64,000 bases of DNA from Hypericum androsaemum (Eukaryota > Streptophyta > Magnoliopsida > Malpighiales > Hypericaceae), in NCBI GenBank assembly GCA_963995505.1, contig OZ023188.1:18613912-18677911 (forward strand), written 5' to 3'. The position numbers and the translations under genes are program-made. This document shows positions 1 to 11,142 of the stretch, piece after piece (positions within the stretch are counted from its first letter, which is position 1; every line of letters begins with the position of its first letter). Below the pieces are notes generated by a model. It did not search any database and was not told the origin of the DNA. It saw only the letters and a list, made by a program, of their open reading frames with translations.

Positions 1-971
1 TTCATATTTTTTCACTTTCAATTTTATTTAAAAATAACTTTAATTTTATAACCACACAAATTATATCCACAAATATCTATTTTGACGAATAATATTGTGT
101 CACGTGTGACTCAATAAGATTGAATAAAGCAAAAAAAAAAAGTTGACTAGTGGTGGGCCTGTCAGCGGTTGTCTCTTGCCGCTGGTCACCGACCCATGTG
201 CTTTTTCTTTTAGTTTTCATTTTTTTTAAATTTTTATGTTTTTTCTTATTGATGATAAAAGTAGTCTAACAGCTTCCTTTCTAAGGTGACCCGGTGGGCA
301 CTTTCCATCGGGTTGGAGTAACTCTATACATTTGGGCTAGTTTTTTCAAAGGTATAATTTGTACTAATCTGAAAAAAAATTAAATCATTTGGGCTGCAGC
401 TTCTTGATAATATTAATATTTAAAAAAGTGTACGGTTACAGAGAAAACTGATTATATTGGTTGATAATGGACTTGGTTTAGAATTTAGTGGATATGAATT
501 TGTAGAGGGCAGAGTTCATTGTCTGATATACAAACTTTAAGACGCATGAATATGGTCTAATATGTGACTTAATGAACTTAAAGAAACCTAGGATGCCAGT
601 TCCAATAGTTGTTGATTCTCTTTTGCCTTTGGCATTTCTGTAATAATAATGTAAATGTACATGTAGATACTTTTCTTGGAATTGTAAATTTGGACTTTAA
701 ATATGATATAATTAAGTCGGTTCATTCTTTTGTATATTTGGGTTGTTACTCAATTTGAATATCACTAAACTGAGTAATATATGAATTCAATCAGATTATC
801 GAGAGAACGTGAAAAATGAGTAAACCGTATGTAAAGCTCAAATTTTTCTTAATTATAATTTGGGTGGGGCATTAGCTACCTATGCATATGTGGACAGTTC
901 TTCCGTTGGCGTTATTTCTATTTGGAAAACTCGTTTTCAAAACCCTTATTTATTTTGATGTTGATTCTTTT
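1..971. other. AT-rich intergenic DNA, no gene seen
   Basis: No convincing coding region, RNA gene or repeat boundary was found. The sequence is AT-rich with homopolymer runs. It ends where the left terminal repeat of the Mutator-like element begins. Confidence 0.6.
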
Positions 972-1504
972 GGGTAAATTACTCTAAGGTCCCTGGTGTT
1001 TGGTATATTTTACGCTCGCCCCCCTGTATTCCGGTAATCGATTAAGAAACCCCTATAGTTTGGAAAAATTATACCCTGGGGCCCCTGGTGCCGGAATCGG
1101 AGTTTTTCTCCAGCGAAGGCCCACATGAAATGACACAAATGCCCTCCTTTATAACTTTTATCCCTTTTAACTTTTAAAAAAATGTTAACACTAGCCGCCT
1201 CCATAACTTACCTTTCTCCTCCAACTTTCTCACCCAAAATTTTAAAAAAAAAGACAAAAGGTTGTAGGTGCTACGTTCTGGGTTCTACTCTTTCGATCGT
1301 GGAAAGCAGAATCGAAGTTGTCTCCCCGGAGGCGAGTTTAGGGTTACCGTAGTTGAGATGCCAGAGCCGATTAGGGTTGCGAGAGCTGGGTCGCAGGAGC
1401 CGATTAGGGTTGGGTGAGCTGGGTCGCAGGATTCGATTAGGGTTGCAAGAGAGAGTTTAGGGATACCCAAGCTGAGTTTAGGTTTGCAGTATCTGGGTTG
1501 GGCC

Positions 1505-1840
1505 ATGCCGTCATCCAATGCCTCGGACGAGATCAACGATGGCTCGAGGTACAGAAATATCGAGTGCAGGTGCGGAGTTCGTGCCTTGGTGAAGATTGTC
1601 GAGAGTGAAAAGAATAGGGGGCATTTGTATTATTCTTGTGCGAAGAACAATTATCGGTGGGTGGGTTAGTGTTATCCACGAGAAATGGTACCTTCTAACA
1701 TGAAGATGATGACTGAAGACATAAAGATGATGACCACGACGTTGAGAGAGGCTGCTAATTCAATTATGTAGTTGAAAAAACTTGTGTGTGCTTTGATCAT
1801 CTCCAATGTTGTCATTTACGTTCATTTTATAGTAAGATAA
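1505..1840 (+). pseudogene. GRF-type zinc finger / membrane-anchor protein, broken
   Basis: The reading frame from the ATG at 1505 encodes a short Ser/Asn-rich leader and then a GRF-like zinc-finger segment with a CRCG start and a later YYSC. In-frame stops at 1667-1669 and 1769-1771 interrupt it. After the second stop the same frame encodes a hydrophobic segment ending at 1838-1840. Zinc finger, linker and C-terminal membrane helix is the usual layout of the roughly 100-residue GRF proteins that are abundant and often transposon-linked in plants. The final zinc ligands look degraded. It lies inside the MULE, opposite in direction to the transposase. What such proteins do for the element is not established; the two stops make this copy non-functional. 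Confidence 0.6.
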
Positions 1841-2074
1841 CTTGTTGTCAATCTGTTGTAAGATCACTGAAATAAAATGAAAGTGTTCAATTTGATTACT
1901 TGGCATAGATAACTTTAGTAGATAAGATAGCTGAAGACTAAGCTATTGTTTCAACTAACAAAAGTACTAACAAAAGGATGGTCTATTATTTCAGCTAACA
2001 AAAGCATACACAAAAGACTGAGCTATTGTTTTAGCTAACAAAAGCATACACAAATTATTTGAGCTGTTGTTTCA

Positions 2075-3952
2075 TTAAAGGCCGAGGTGCTGCCAGGTGG
2101 TTGTAGATTGGTTTACACTTGCAGAAGCTCCAAATGATGTACTTGCACTTGTAGCAGCAGCTCTTCCTCTGCCTCTTACAGCATATGCTTTTCCTCTGTC
2201 TCTTGCACCTAATACTCTGCCAGCAACTCCAGTTCCTCTTCCTCTCCCAGCAACTACTCTTCCTCTTTGGGGAACAAATTTTGCAACAGCTGCTCCATGT
2301 GCATAATTACTCCCAGCTTGTGATGCCATATCAACGGGCCCCATTGGTCCCCCAAACAGCTATAAACATAAATACGTGTTAGTGATATGTAGTCAAAAAT
2401 TGAAATAAAGGACAAACACAGCTGTAAGTAAGTGTCTTGAACAACTTCAAACCTCATATTGCCCACTTGACTCACGGGGTACATATGAAGATCCAGGTCC
2501 AAGTTGGACTACTTTTTTACCTTTTTCCTGGACCAAAGTAATCCAAATTTTATTAAAATATGTTAACCACACAACCACACAAAGTTAAATATATCAAATA
2601 GCACTTACTTTTTGTCTCTTAGTAGGTCCACCTTGGTACGACCTTTTATTGTGGCCCAATTCACCACAAGTAGCACACTTAACTATGTTAGACCTAGCTG
2701 ATGTAAGACCTTCAGTTTCGTGTCTCTTTCTCAATTTCTTGGGTCTTCCAGCTCTCCTAGTCAGTGGGGGAGGTAAGTAAGTATCAAAATTCTCCCCTGG
2801 TTCCAAGTCTGCTTCAGGGAAGGGATGGACACTCAACTGATATATTTTTTCCACATTTCAACCTTGAAGTATTCGTGGACATAATCATCTATATCACCCC
2901 CTAATGAGTTCACACAAGCTACCACATAGATACACAGTACCCCACTTAGTTGCCACACATTACATGAACAGATACTAGATTCTAATTCAACAACATATCT
3001 TTTGTCTTCATGAATAACCTCGAACTCCATCTTCCTTGCAGGCAGAACTTTACACCTTCTACACTTATGACTCAAACTTCTCAACTACTTCCTAACATTT
3101 GGAGCAATATTTGATGCGCATTCTGAAGCCATAAGATACCTTTCTTGCTGCCTAACCATCACCTTCTGCCTTAACTTGTCAAGCAACTGTACTATAGGTA
3201 AATCCCTTTCTTTCAAAATCCAATTGTTGAAAAATTCTACCAAATTATTTGTTAGGTCCATAGACTTGACATAATCGTCAAAGGTATATCTTGACCACTT
3301 CTTAGGAGGGATTCTCTTAAGCCAATTTGCTGGAGTAAGCATTTCTCCATTTATCATTTTTGCTGGAATATGCTTCAATTTCAGAAGAGCCATTGTACTA
3401 TTGAAATCAGGTCTTGTTATAGCATATGCCATTTGCCAGAAGTAGTTTTCTAGCTTCACACCTCTGTAAGCATTTGCCAAGTTAGCTGAAATATGCTTGC
3501 AACACCTTCTGTGTCTGCAATTAGGAAAGGCCACTTGAATATGCTCTTCAATATCCCATAACCTTTTAATGCCTGCCTGAACTCCTTATGATCCTTGAAT
3601 ACCATCTTCACGCTGAATGAAAAATCTTCAATTGTCTCTCCTTTAAATGGTATGCCACCGTAATCATACACATGGTCCATCTTCATCTTCTTTTTTGCCC
3701 TCATACGCGCTCCTCGATCAAGTTCTTTGCCTCATCACTATCTGTCTCACTATACAACATATTTCTATCATTGGGGTCTACCTCTTGAAAGTCTGAGCTT
3801 TCCTCACTCTCCTCAGAAACATCTGACACATCCAAGCTACTTTCATCGCCATCACTATCTGACAATTTAAAGCTGCTATCATCACTTTCATCAGGAGCCT
3901 CCTCACCAAACTCCACACCGCACATTATCATAAAATTGAGACTTACTATCAA
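2075..3952 (-). pseudogene. MuDR-type transposase remnant without catalytic core
   Basis: Read on the minus strand from 3952 downwards, there is first an acidic Asp/Ser/Glu-rich N-terminus. A MuDR DNA-binding segment follows in another frame at about 3700-3540 (EFRQALKGY). It joins directly to the post-catalytic region at about 3534-3085, with CKHISANLANAYRG and a FNNWILKERDLPI stretch. The part of a MULE transposase that carries the DDE residues is absent, so an internal deletion is inferred. Next come a SWIM-like segment (about 3084-2833) in which the usual Cys-x-His has become CIY, and a zinc knuckle (about 2690-2640) whose last Cys has become Tyr. A Gly/Arg-rich tail lies at about 2344-2075. 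Frameshifts and lost zinc ligands show decay. Confidence 0.8.
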
Positions 3953-4454
3953 GGGCGAACTCTAATGTGAACAACTTCTGAGCCATGATGTGAAGGATCT
4001 CCAAAATTAGGGTTGCAGTAGCTGGGTTTTTTTGGGGAAAACAAATTAGGATTTCTCCGGACGAAATGGGAAAACTCTGGGCACGCGAAGAACAGTTACT
4101 ATGGCGGAGAGCAAGCAAAGGACGGAAGGAAGAAAGAAAGTAGCAATGGCAGTGCGACAGGAAGAAGGTGAGGGTAGGTAAGGGGTCGCAGTGTAGGGGG
4201 AAGTCGGGTTACGGTAAGAAAGTGATAATTTTTACTGTCTGATTTTTTTTTGAGGTTAAAAGGGATAAAAGTTATAAAGGAGGGCATTTGTGTCATTTCA
4301 TATGGGCCTTCGCCGGAGAAAAATTCTGATTCTGGCCTTAGAGGCCCCAGGGTATAAAATTTTCAAACTATGGAAGTTTTTTAATCGATTACCGGAATAC
4401 AGGGGGGCGAGCGTGAAATATACCAAATACCAGGGGCCTTAGAGTAATTTATCC

Positions 4455-5390
4455 TTTTTTCTATCCTTCATTTGCAATGTCAAGAAATTAATGGGGGAAG
4501 ACCCCATTGGAGATATAGCCAGGTGGGGCCGTGGGGGTCCATGTCGAGAAATCAATGGCATCGAAAATGTTATAGGCAGGGATATTCAACGGGGCATTGA
4601 ATTGCTCGAAATTAGAGAGAATCGAAACAATTCATTGTATTATTTTGAAAAAATTTCAATGCGAGTATTAAAAACTGCAATAAAACCATCCGCGATTGAA
4701 ACTTTAAACAGAGAGTGAGTAAGAATGAGATATGCAAATCTTTGTCGTTGTTTGATAATACTTTAAATAATGAAAACGTAATTTCTAATTGACATAAATA
4801 TTTTGAGATTTAATTTGTTAGGATTTGAACTTTAGATTTTTTCAAATTTATATACACATTATGCCATTAGACTAAATATCCTTCGACTATATTTAAAATA
4901 TCTTGTTAAATTATAATAATACTAGTTGATCTAAATAATTTTTTTAGGGGTGATCTAAACACTTTTGGTAACGATTATTACAACTTAATACTGGTGGGGA
5001 TACCTTAAAAATTGGAGAGTACTTTATCAACCCATCAATGTAAGGTGGAACAAAGAATTCTTTGGCCGATCAGGGTAGCTTATTTCCCAAAGTGTGGGAT
5101 CGTTTCTTGGAGAAGTAATGGTCATAAGTCTCGAGTTGATGTTACTTCCAGTAAAATTTTACAGTTACAATTTTATCATTCTACTGTGCGTTTGAAAATT
5201 TATTCTCTCTTTTCTACATTGTATTAATGGCGACAAACCAAAAACTAATCTTTTGAGATAATTTTTTGGATTATATACGTAGATAGAGCTTATCATAGGT
5301 GATTTTGGTAGGTGTCTATTTGGCACTTTAGATGTTATGGATTAAGTATAAATAGTGTAATTACCTTTGGAGTTTTTTTAGGAGTAAAAA
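4455..5390. other. Intergenic, nothing recognised
   Basis: AT-rich sequence between the MULE right end and the rhamnogalacturonate lyase fragment. Short open frames occur, such as 4491-4718, but they show no family motif and no neighbours that support them. Confidence 0.5.
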
Positions 5391-5407
5391 ATTACTTATC
5401 AAAAAAC

Positions 5408-5583
5408 CAGAAACTAACCTGGATGATTGTGATAAGGTCATTATATCTAAAATCGTCAATGGAACCTAGAGCCCAAGCGTACGACATATAGACACCGGGT
5501 CTAACATTTTCGATGACGAAATTGCCCTGGCCGTCGGTTATTGAGTTACCCAGGTTCCTTAACAGCAAGAGTTCTGAAAGCAT
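5408..5583 (-). pseudogene. Rhamnogalacturonate lyase exon fragment
   Basis: The minus-strand translation contains GNFVIENVRPGVY, then a YAW motif and a segment ending in ITIIQ. This pattern is characteristic of the C-terminal half of plant rhamnogalacturonan endolyases (polysaccharide lyase family 4), cell-wall enzymes that cut rhamnogalacturonan I. The fragment ends at a good splice donor (CAG followed by GTTAGT) near 5420. It therefore looks like one exon with its intron edge, not a processed copy. No neighbouring exons were found within 2 kb, and the LINE fragment begins immediately to its right. It is a gene relic left by rearrangement or carried in by a transposon. Confidence 0.6.
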
Positions 5584-5589
5584 AGTACT

Positions 5590-7470
5590 GCTCTCGGGGT
5601 GATATCCTAACTACCTCTGCGGGATTTAGGTCAAGTTATGTATGGAGGAGTATTCTGGAGGGGGTAGAGCTGATGGCACCAAATTTGGAGTGGATAGTGA
5701 AAAATAGAAGCAAGATTCGAATTTGGAAAGATATGTAATTATCGGGATCTGATTTGGGACATCCGCGCTATATTAACCCAGGTTCGGATGTATACCAATA
5801 TGTTTCAGACTTGTTTATGGCAGATTCGACAAGGTGGGACAGGGACTTGTTGTATCGTCTTTTTGGGGAATAGGATGTTCATCGGATTATAAATGTACAA
5901 GTTAGCACGAGGCTTCCGGAAGATGTTGTCCAGTGGAGGCATAACCCTGATGGTAACTATTCTGTCCGATCGGCTTATTTTATTGACCTGAAAGGATGGT
6001 GAAAATTTTCAGAGTTGGCCTCCATTCTGACTCATTCTAAGGAGGTCTGGAGTTGCGTTTGGAACATCTCATGCCCCCCAAAAAATCGGTCTTTTGGGTT
6101 AACATTGCAAAAAGGGGGATGGAAGTGGATGTCAGGTGTCCCCTGTGCTTGGGAGGAGCCGAATTAGCATTACATCTCTTTTTTTTGTGTTCGGCTGCGA
6201 TCCATTTATGGGCTAGGGCGGGACTGTATGTTTGTACTCTTTAGGGTCATACGTTGGTTCATGCATGTACAGGTCTGTTCGCGACGCAGGATCTGGGTGA
6301 GAGGGGTAGGCGGGCTACTTGGTTATGGGGGATCTGAAAGGTTCGTAATGAGGTAGTTTTCAGAAATGCTACCTTTGTAGAGGCGCAGGGCGTCCTAGAG
6401 ACGGTTCATCGCTTGTGGTTGGACTACGTAACAATCAATACCCCAGATCCACCAGCTAGCCTGAGGCCATATGAACTTTGACGCCCTCCGAAATTAGGTA
6501 GCTTTAAAATTAACACTGATGTAGGTATTGGAGTTTCTCGCGTGCCACAAGTAGGAGTAATTGTGCAAGATAGTAGGGGATTATTTGTTGGTGTGGCGGC
6601 TTAGAGTTTTGAAAGTTTGATACATCCTACGCTCCTAGAAGCTCAAGACATGCTCGTCGGTCTTAGTTTTGGCCTCTCCCTCGGACTCATGTATGTATCT
6701 GTGGAATCTGACTGTTTATCGCTTGTGCAGTCTTTGAATAGACAGGCTTCCGATAGAAGCGATCTCGCGCTGTTGGTAGCAGATTGTAAGGATGGAGCTC
6801 TAGGTTTTGCAAGATGTTCTTTCAGCTTTATACAATGAGAGGGCAATAGAGCTGCACACGAGTTGGCCAAGATACAGTTGTCGGGTGACCAGCAATTTTA
6901 GATTTTTTCATCTCCTCCTCCGATTTTATTGGATATACTAACAATATAGCAGGAAGATTAAGTGCAATCTGGTGGTTTCGAGGGTTGGGGCAGGGTTGAG
7001 TTTGGGTCGGGTTTTTTGGGTTTACTTTGTTTTCAAAGACTGGTTGTATATGGGGGCAACACGCAGCGTTCATTTCTTGCAGTGTTATTGCTAGAGCGGT
7101 TCCTTCGCGATGCACTCTTTTCCTGGTTGGTTTTTTCCCGGTTGGGGTAGATTTTCTGGAACAGATTTTTAACGAGACTGACAGCTGCAATCTTGCTTTT
7201 GCCAGGGGAATGTTTGTGTGTTGTATGATAGCTCTAGGTGGGTAGAGTTTTCGTACTATTATACGGTAAATTTTAAGACGAGTAGATAGAATAGTTATGC
7301 TTATGTAGGTCCAGACGGTGGGTGGTTGACATAGGTGGGTAGTGCTCTTGTCGTGCTATTGTGCAACTTGAGTTTTAGATGACTTTTTACGGGTGGCTAT
7401 CAGATACTTCATTGTTTGTACTGGTACGATTCTTATTATTAATGGAATGGAATGTTTACACCTAAAAAAA
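5590..7470 (+). mobile_element. LINE (L1-type) retrotransposon, 5'-truncated and decayed
   Basis: Only the 3' part of a plant L1 ORF2 is present. In order it shows a segment with SYVWRSI and KNRSKIRIWKD (about 5634-5740), with stops, and a zinc-binding reverse-transcriptase-associated domain (about 6030-6240). The latter includes CPLCLGGAELALHLFFLC. An RNase-H-like domain follows at about 6480-6880 with FKINTD, EAQ and VESDCLSLV. Stops and frame changes break the frame throughout. The likely 3' UTR runs to an A-rich tail near 7460-7470. Loss of the 5' end is usual for LINE insertions. The 3' end lies about 220 bp upstream of the RPA1C start codon. Confidence 0.78.
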
Positions 7471-7529
7471 TGGTAAAAGCAAACGACGCCGTAAAAGCGA
7501 AAAAAATAAAATAAAGCGCTTTTCCCCAA

Positions 7530-7537
7530 TTTCGCGG
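7530..7537 (+). promoter_or_regulatory. Candidate E2F site upstream of RPA1C
   Basis: TTTCGCGG fits the plant E2F consensus WTTSSCSS. It lies about 155 bp before the RPA1C start codon, within a pyrimidine-rich leader region. Replication genes, including RPA subunits, are known E2F targets in plants. That this particular site works is inference from match and position only. Confidence 0.4.
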
Positions 7538-7692
7538 TTTCCACTTTCCCCCTCTAAAACCAAACTAAAAACTCTAACTCTCCCTCCCGCCTCCCCCACT
7601 CACCCACCCACTCTCTCTCCCCTAGGGTTCTTCAATCGGAGGAAGAAAGGAATCGATCTAATTAATCAAAGAGTCTTCTAGAAAACGGCAGG

Positions 7693-10490
7693 ATGGCGGC
7701 GCCGCAGCTGACGGAGGGAGCGATAATGCGGATATCTGCGGAGGGGAAACTGCCGGAGTACCAGCCGACGGTGCAGGTGACGGAGGTGAGGCTGGTTCAG
7801 ACCAAGCAGCCCAACACCACCGACCGCTACCGGTTGGTCCTCTCCGATGGGGCCCACGCCCAGCAGGCCATGCTCGCCACGCAGATCAACCACTTCGTCA
7901 CGGACGGCCACCTCCGCTCCGGCTCCGTCGTCCAGCTCCTCCAGTTCACCTGCACCTCCATCCAGGGCCGCAAGTCAGTTTCCCCTCTCCCAACCCCTCT
8001 CTTATTTCGCCTTCTTTGTCTTGATTTTTCGTGTTGAGTGAAGCTTAGGGCTTGTGTAGGGCATTGATTTCGAATTGTGTTTTTGGTAAAGATTGAATCT
8101 TTTTGCTCTCCAAACTATTTAAGCAAAAGATTTTGCTATGGAGCTAGTTAGCTTCTTCTCTAGGCTCATAGTTCCGAGTAGTGTTCGTGTTGATGACAGT
8201 TTTCTTTTTTTCTTTTTTCGAGAGCAGGATTATTATCATTCTTGATATGATTGTAATAGTTCAAGAATGTGCTCTTATCGGGAACCCAGTAAGAATCATA
8301 GGATCTGTGCAGACACCCCCCTCGCAGCAGGGTGGAGGGCCTGGAGGTGCTTTTCCAAACCCCAATCCGTCTACACCTCCGTTGCCAGGAAACAGGGAAA
8401 CCCAGATGCAGAATAATCCTCCGCCGAGTAGTTATGCTGCAACAACATTTGCTTCGCACACAAAAGTTGAACCTTCTGCTGGTTTCTCTGGACCAGTTCC
8501 TTCGGGTTCTTTATATGGTAATCACAATGCTGGATTGCAGAACTCGCGACCAGAATTTTCACAGCCTCGTCCAGGTGCTTATTCCCGTCCACAATCAGCA
8601 TATCAGCAGCCACCTCCGATGTACATGAATAGAGGACCTGTTGCCAAGAATGAAGCTCCGCCGAGGATAATTCCTATTGCTGCTCTGAATCCATATCAAG
8701 GCAGATGGACAATCAAGGCCAGGGTGACATCAAAGGGTGAAATGAGACATTACAATAACACCCGTGGTGATGGAAAAGTGTTTGCATTCGATCTTCTTGA
8801 TTCTGATGGTGGAGAAATCCGAGTTACCTGCTTCAATACAGTGGCTGACCAATTTTACCATCAGATTGAAGCTGGTAAAGTTTATTTGATATCCAGGGGA
8901 AGTTTGAAACCGGCTCAAAAGAATTTTAACCATCTCCGTAATGATCTGGAAATCTTTCTAGAAAGTCAGTCCACCATACAACCGTGCTTTGATGATGACA
9001 ACTCCATTCCACGGCAACAATTTCATTTCCGCCCCATAAGCGATGTTGAAGGCATGGATAATAATTCTGTTGTGGATGTAATTGGTATTGTGTCGTCCAT
9101 AACTCCCACTACTTCCATAATGAGAAAAAATGGTACTGAAACCCAGAAACGAGCACTCCACTTGAGAGACATGTCTGGCCGAAGTGTTGAGTTGACGTTG
9201 TGGGGTAATTTTTGCCATGTAGAAGGACAAAGGCTTCAGGAACTGTGCGATTCTGGGCATTCTCCTGTTCTTGCTGTCAAATCTTGCAGGGTCAACGATT
9301 TTAATGGCAAAACAGTTGGAACCATTTCTACAAGTCAGCTATTTATGAATCCAGATATTCCTGAGGCACGCAAACTAAAAGAATGGTTTGATAGAGAAGG
9401 GAAGAGCATGCCTTCGGTTTCCATTTCAAGGGAGGTTTCAAGTGTGGGCAGGGCAGATGCCCCAAAGACTATTTCTCAGATCAAGGATGAGAAGCTCGGA
9501 ACTTCTGAAAAGCCTGATTGGATAACCGTGAATTCTACGGTCATTTTCATAAAGGCTGACAACTTCTGTTATACTGCTTGCCCAATTATGGTTGGAGACC
9601 GGCCCTGCAGTAAAAAGGTGACCAATAACGGAGACGGGAAGTGGCGTTGTGAGAGGTGCGATCAGTCTGTGGATGAATGTGAATATCGATACATTCTCCA
9701 GTTTCAGATACAGGATCATACCGGTGTAACATGGGTGACCGCATTTCAGGAGTGCGGTGAGGAGATCATGGGTATATCTGCCAAGGATTTGCATTATATG
9801 AAACACGAAAGCCAGGATGATGAGGGGTTCTCAAAAATTCTCAGACACGTTTTATTTACTAGATACGTGTTCAAGTTGAAAGTGAAGGAGGAAACATTTA
9901 GTGATGAACAGCGTGTGAAGTCCACCGTTGTCAAAGCTGAAAAGGTGAACTATTCAACAAATTCTAGGTTTCTTCTTGATCAGTTAGACAAACTTAAATC
10001 AGATGACGTGCCTTCTGCTGTCAAGGCTGATGCTGGTTATTCAAATGCTGGAATGGACAGTGGTGGATTTGGGAATGCCCGGCCCAACGAATCATTCGTG
10101 TCGACCAATGCTGGGAACCAGCCCTATATTGGTGCGGAGATGGGGCTGCCAGCAAATCAAGTGGGACAGTATGGAAACCAGTATAGCACCAGATTCCCTT
10201 CTTCTGGTAATAATATGAACTGCAGTAGTTGTGGGGCTGCAGGTCACAACTCAAACAATTGCCCTAGCATAATGAGTGCCCCAATACACTCCCCAGAAGG
10301 GTCGTACTCTAATAGAGTGTCTACTGGGGCTGGCTCTGGTGGCGCTTCTGGTGAATGCTTCAAATGTCATCAAGTTGGGCATTGGGCTAGAGACTGCCCA
10401 GGCTTGAATGTCCCCCCAGCGTATGGCAGCGGAAGCATGTCTTCGGGAAGGTATGGGGGCGTATCAAAGCAGCAAGTTGGTGGTTTCTAA
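7693..10490 (+). CDS. RPA1C: Replication protein A 70 kDa subunit, RPA1C type
   Basis: This is the large subunit of the single-strand DNA-binding RPA heterotrimer, which acts in nuclear replication, repair and recombination. Exons are 7693-7973 and 8228-10490; the junction restores the AAG codon in GRK followed by IIIILDM. The product has 847 residues. The order is an N-terminal OB fold (about 1-110), a Pro/Gln-rich linker, DBD-A from about 246 (ALNPYQGRWTIKARV) and DBD-B from about 375. DBD-C starts at about 524 with a four-Cys zinc site (CYTACPIM, then CERC). The C-terminal extension carries two CCHC knuckles, CSSCGAAGHNSNNC (about 758) and CFKCHQVGHWARDC (about 803). In plants such knuckles mark the repair-linked RPA1C/RPA1E branch. 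The ATG is the first one, in good context. All expected domains are present without breaks. Confidence 0.95.
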
Positions 10491-11142
10491 CATCTAAGAT
10501 GTCGGCATCTAGAGATCGTGCTAAGTGATGTATCCGTTGTGTGTTCTTGGTGATCGTAAAATGATTCTCGTTGCTGATCATCAAGCTGTTGTATATAGCA
10601 TGCGAAGCTGGTGAGCGCCTCGCAGAGTTTTGAACTTTCGGATAAGTTATGTCCATGGATCGTCACCGTTCTTGGAGCTAGCTGTTTATAACATCTGTGG
10701 TTTTGGACTGTGAATTCCGAATCGTTTCTGCATTTCTCCTTACTTGAGTTATGTAACATTTCTGGCATTTGGTGGTGTTTGGTTCTGCGATTTCTGACCT
10801 CGTGCTTCTTTACTAGCCAAATTAGAGCTAACTTTGAAAATTTTGGAACTAAAATGCCCTTTAGAAAGAACTGTGACTAAATGAACCTACGGATAAATTA
10901 CCTCAAATTACAAGGAATCACTTGTACTTTCCCCTTATTTCAATTTTAGGTCATCGCTCGCCGAGGGATTTTACATAAACATCAAATACAACACATTGTC
11001 TTGAATGCCAAAATGGAATAAAATCACTCCCTTTTTGAAAAAAAAATGTTTCGAGTTGCCGATATCTGGTCTCCCGTTCGGGTCAATCCCTTGAACAAAT
11101 ATTGTGTGTACATTTTCGCTCGGTTGGATGTAGCTTGAGATG

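Larger units (their letters stand above)
972..4454 (-). mobile_element. Mutator-like element (MULE), non-autonomous
   Basis: The two ends are long terminal inverted repeats of about 200 bp (972-1176 and 4254-4454). The left end reads GGGTAAATTACTCTAAGGTC and the right end, reversed, GGATAAATTACTCTAAGGCC. Inside lie a degenerate MuDR-type transposase on the minus strand (about 2075-3952) and a degenerate GRF zinc-finger gene on the plus strand (1505-1840). Long TIRs plus a MuDR-type transposase are typical of Mutator elements. A clean 9-bp target duplication is not visible: the left flank is GATTCTTTT and the right flank TTTTTTCTA. The element is therefore old, or its edges are slightly misplaced. 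The catalytic core is missing, so it could move only with help from another element. Confidence 0.88.
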
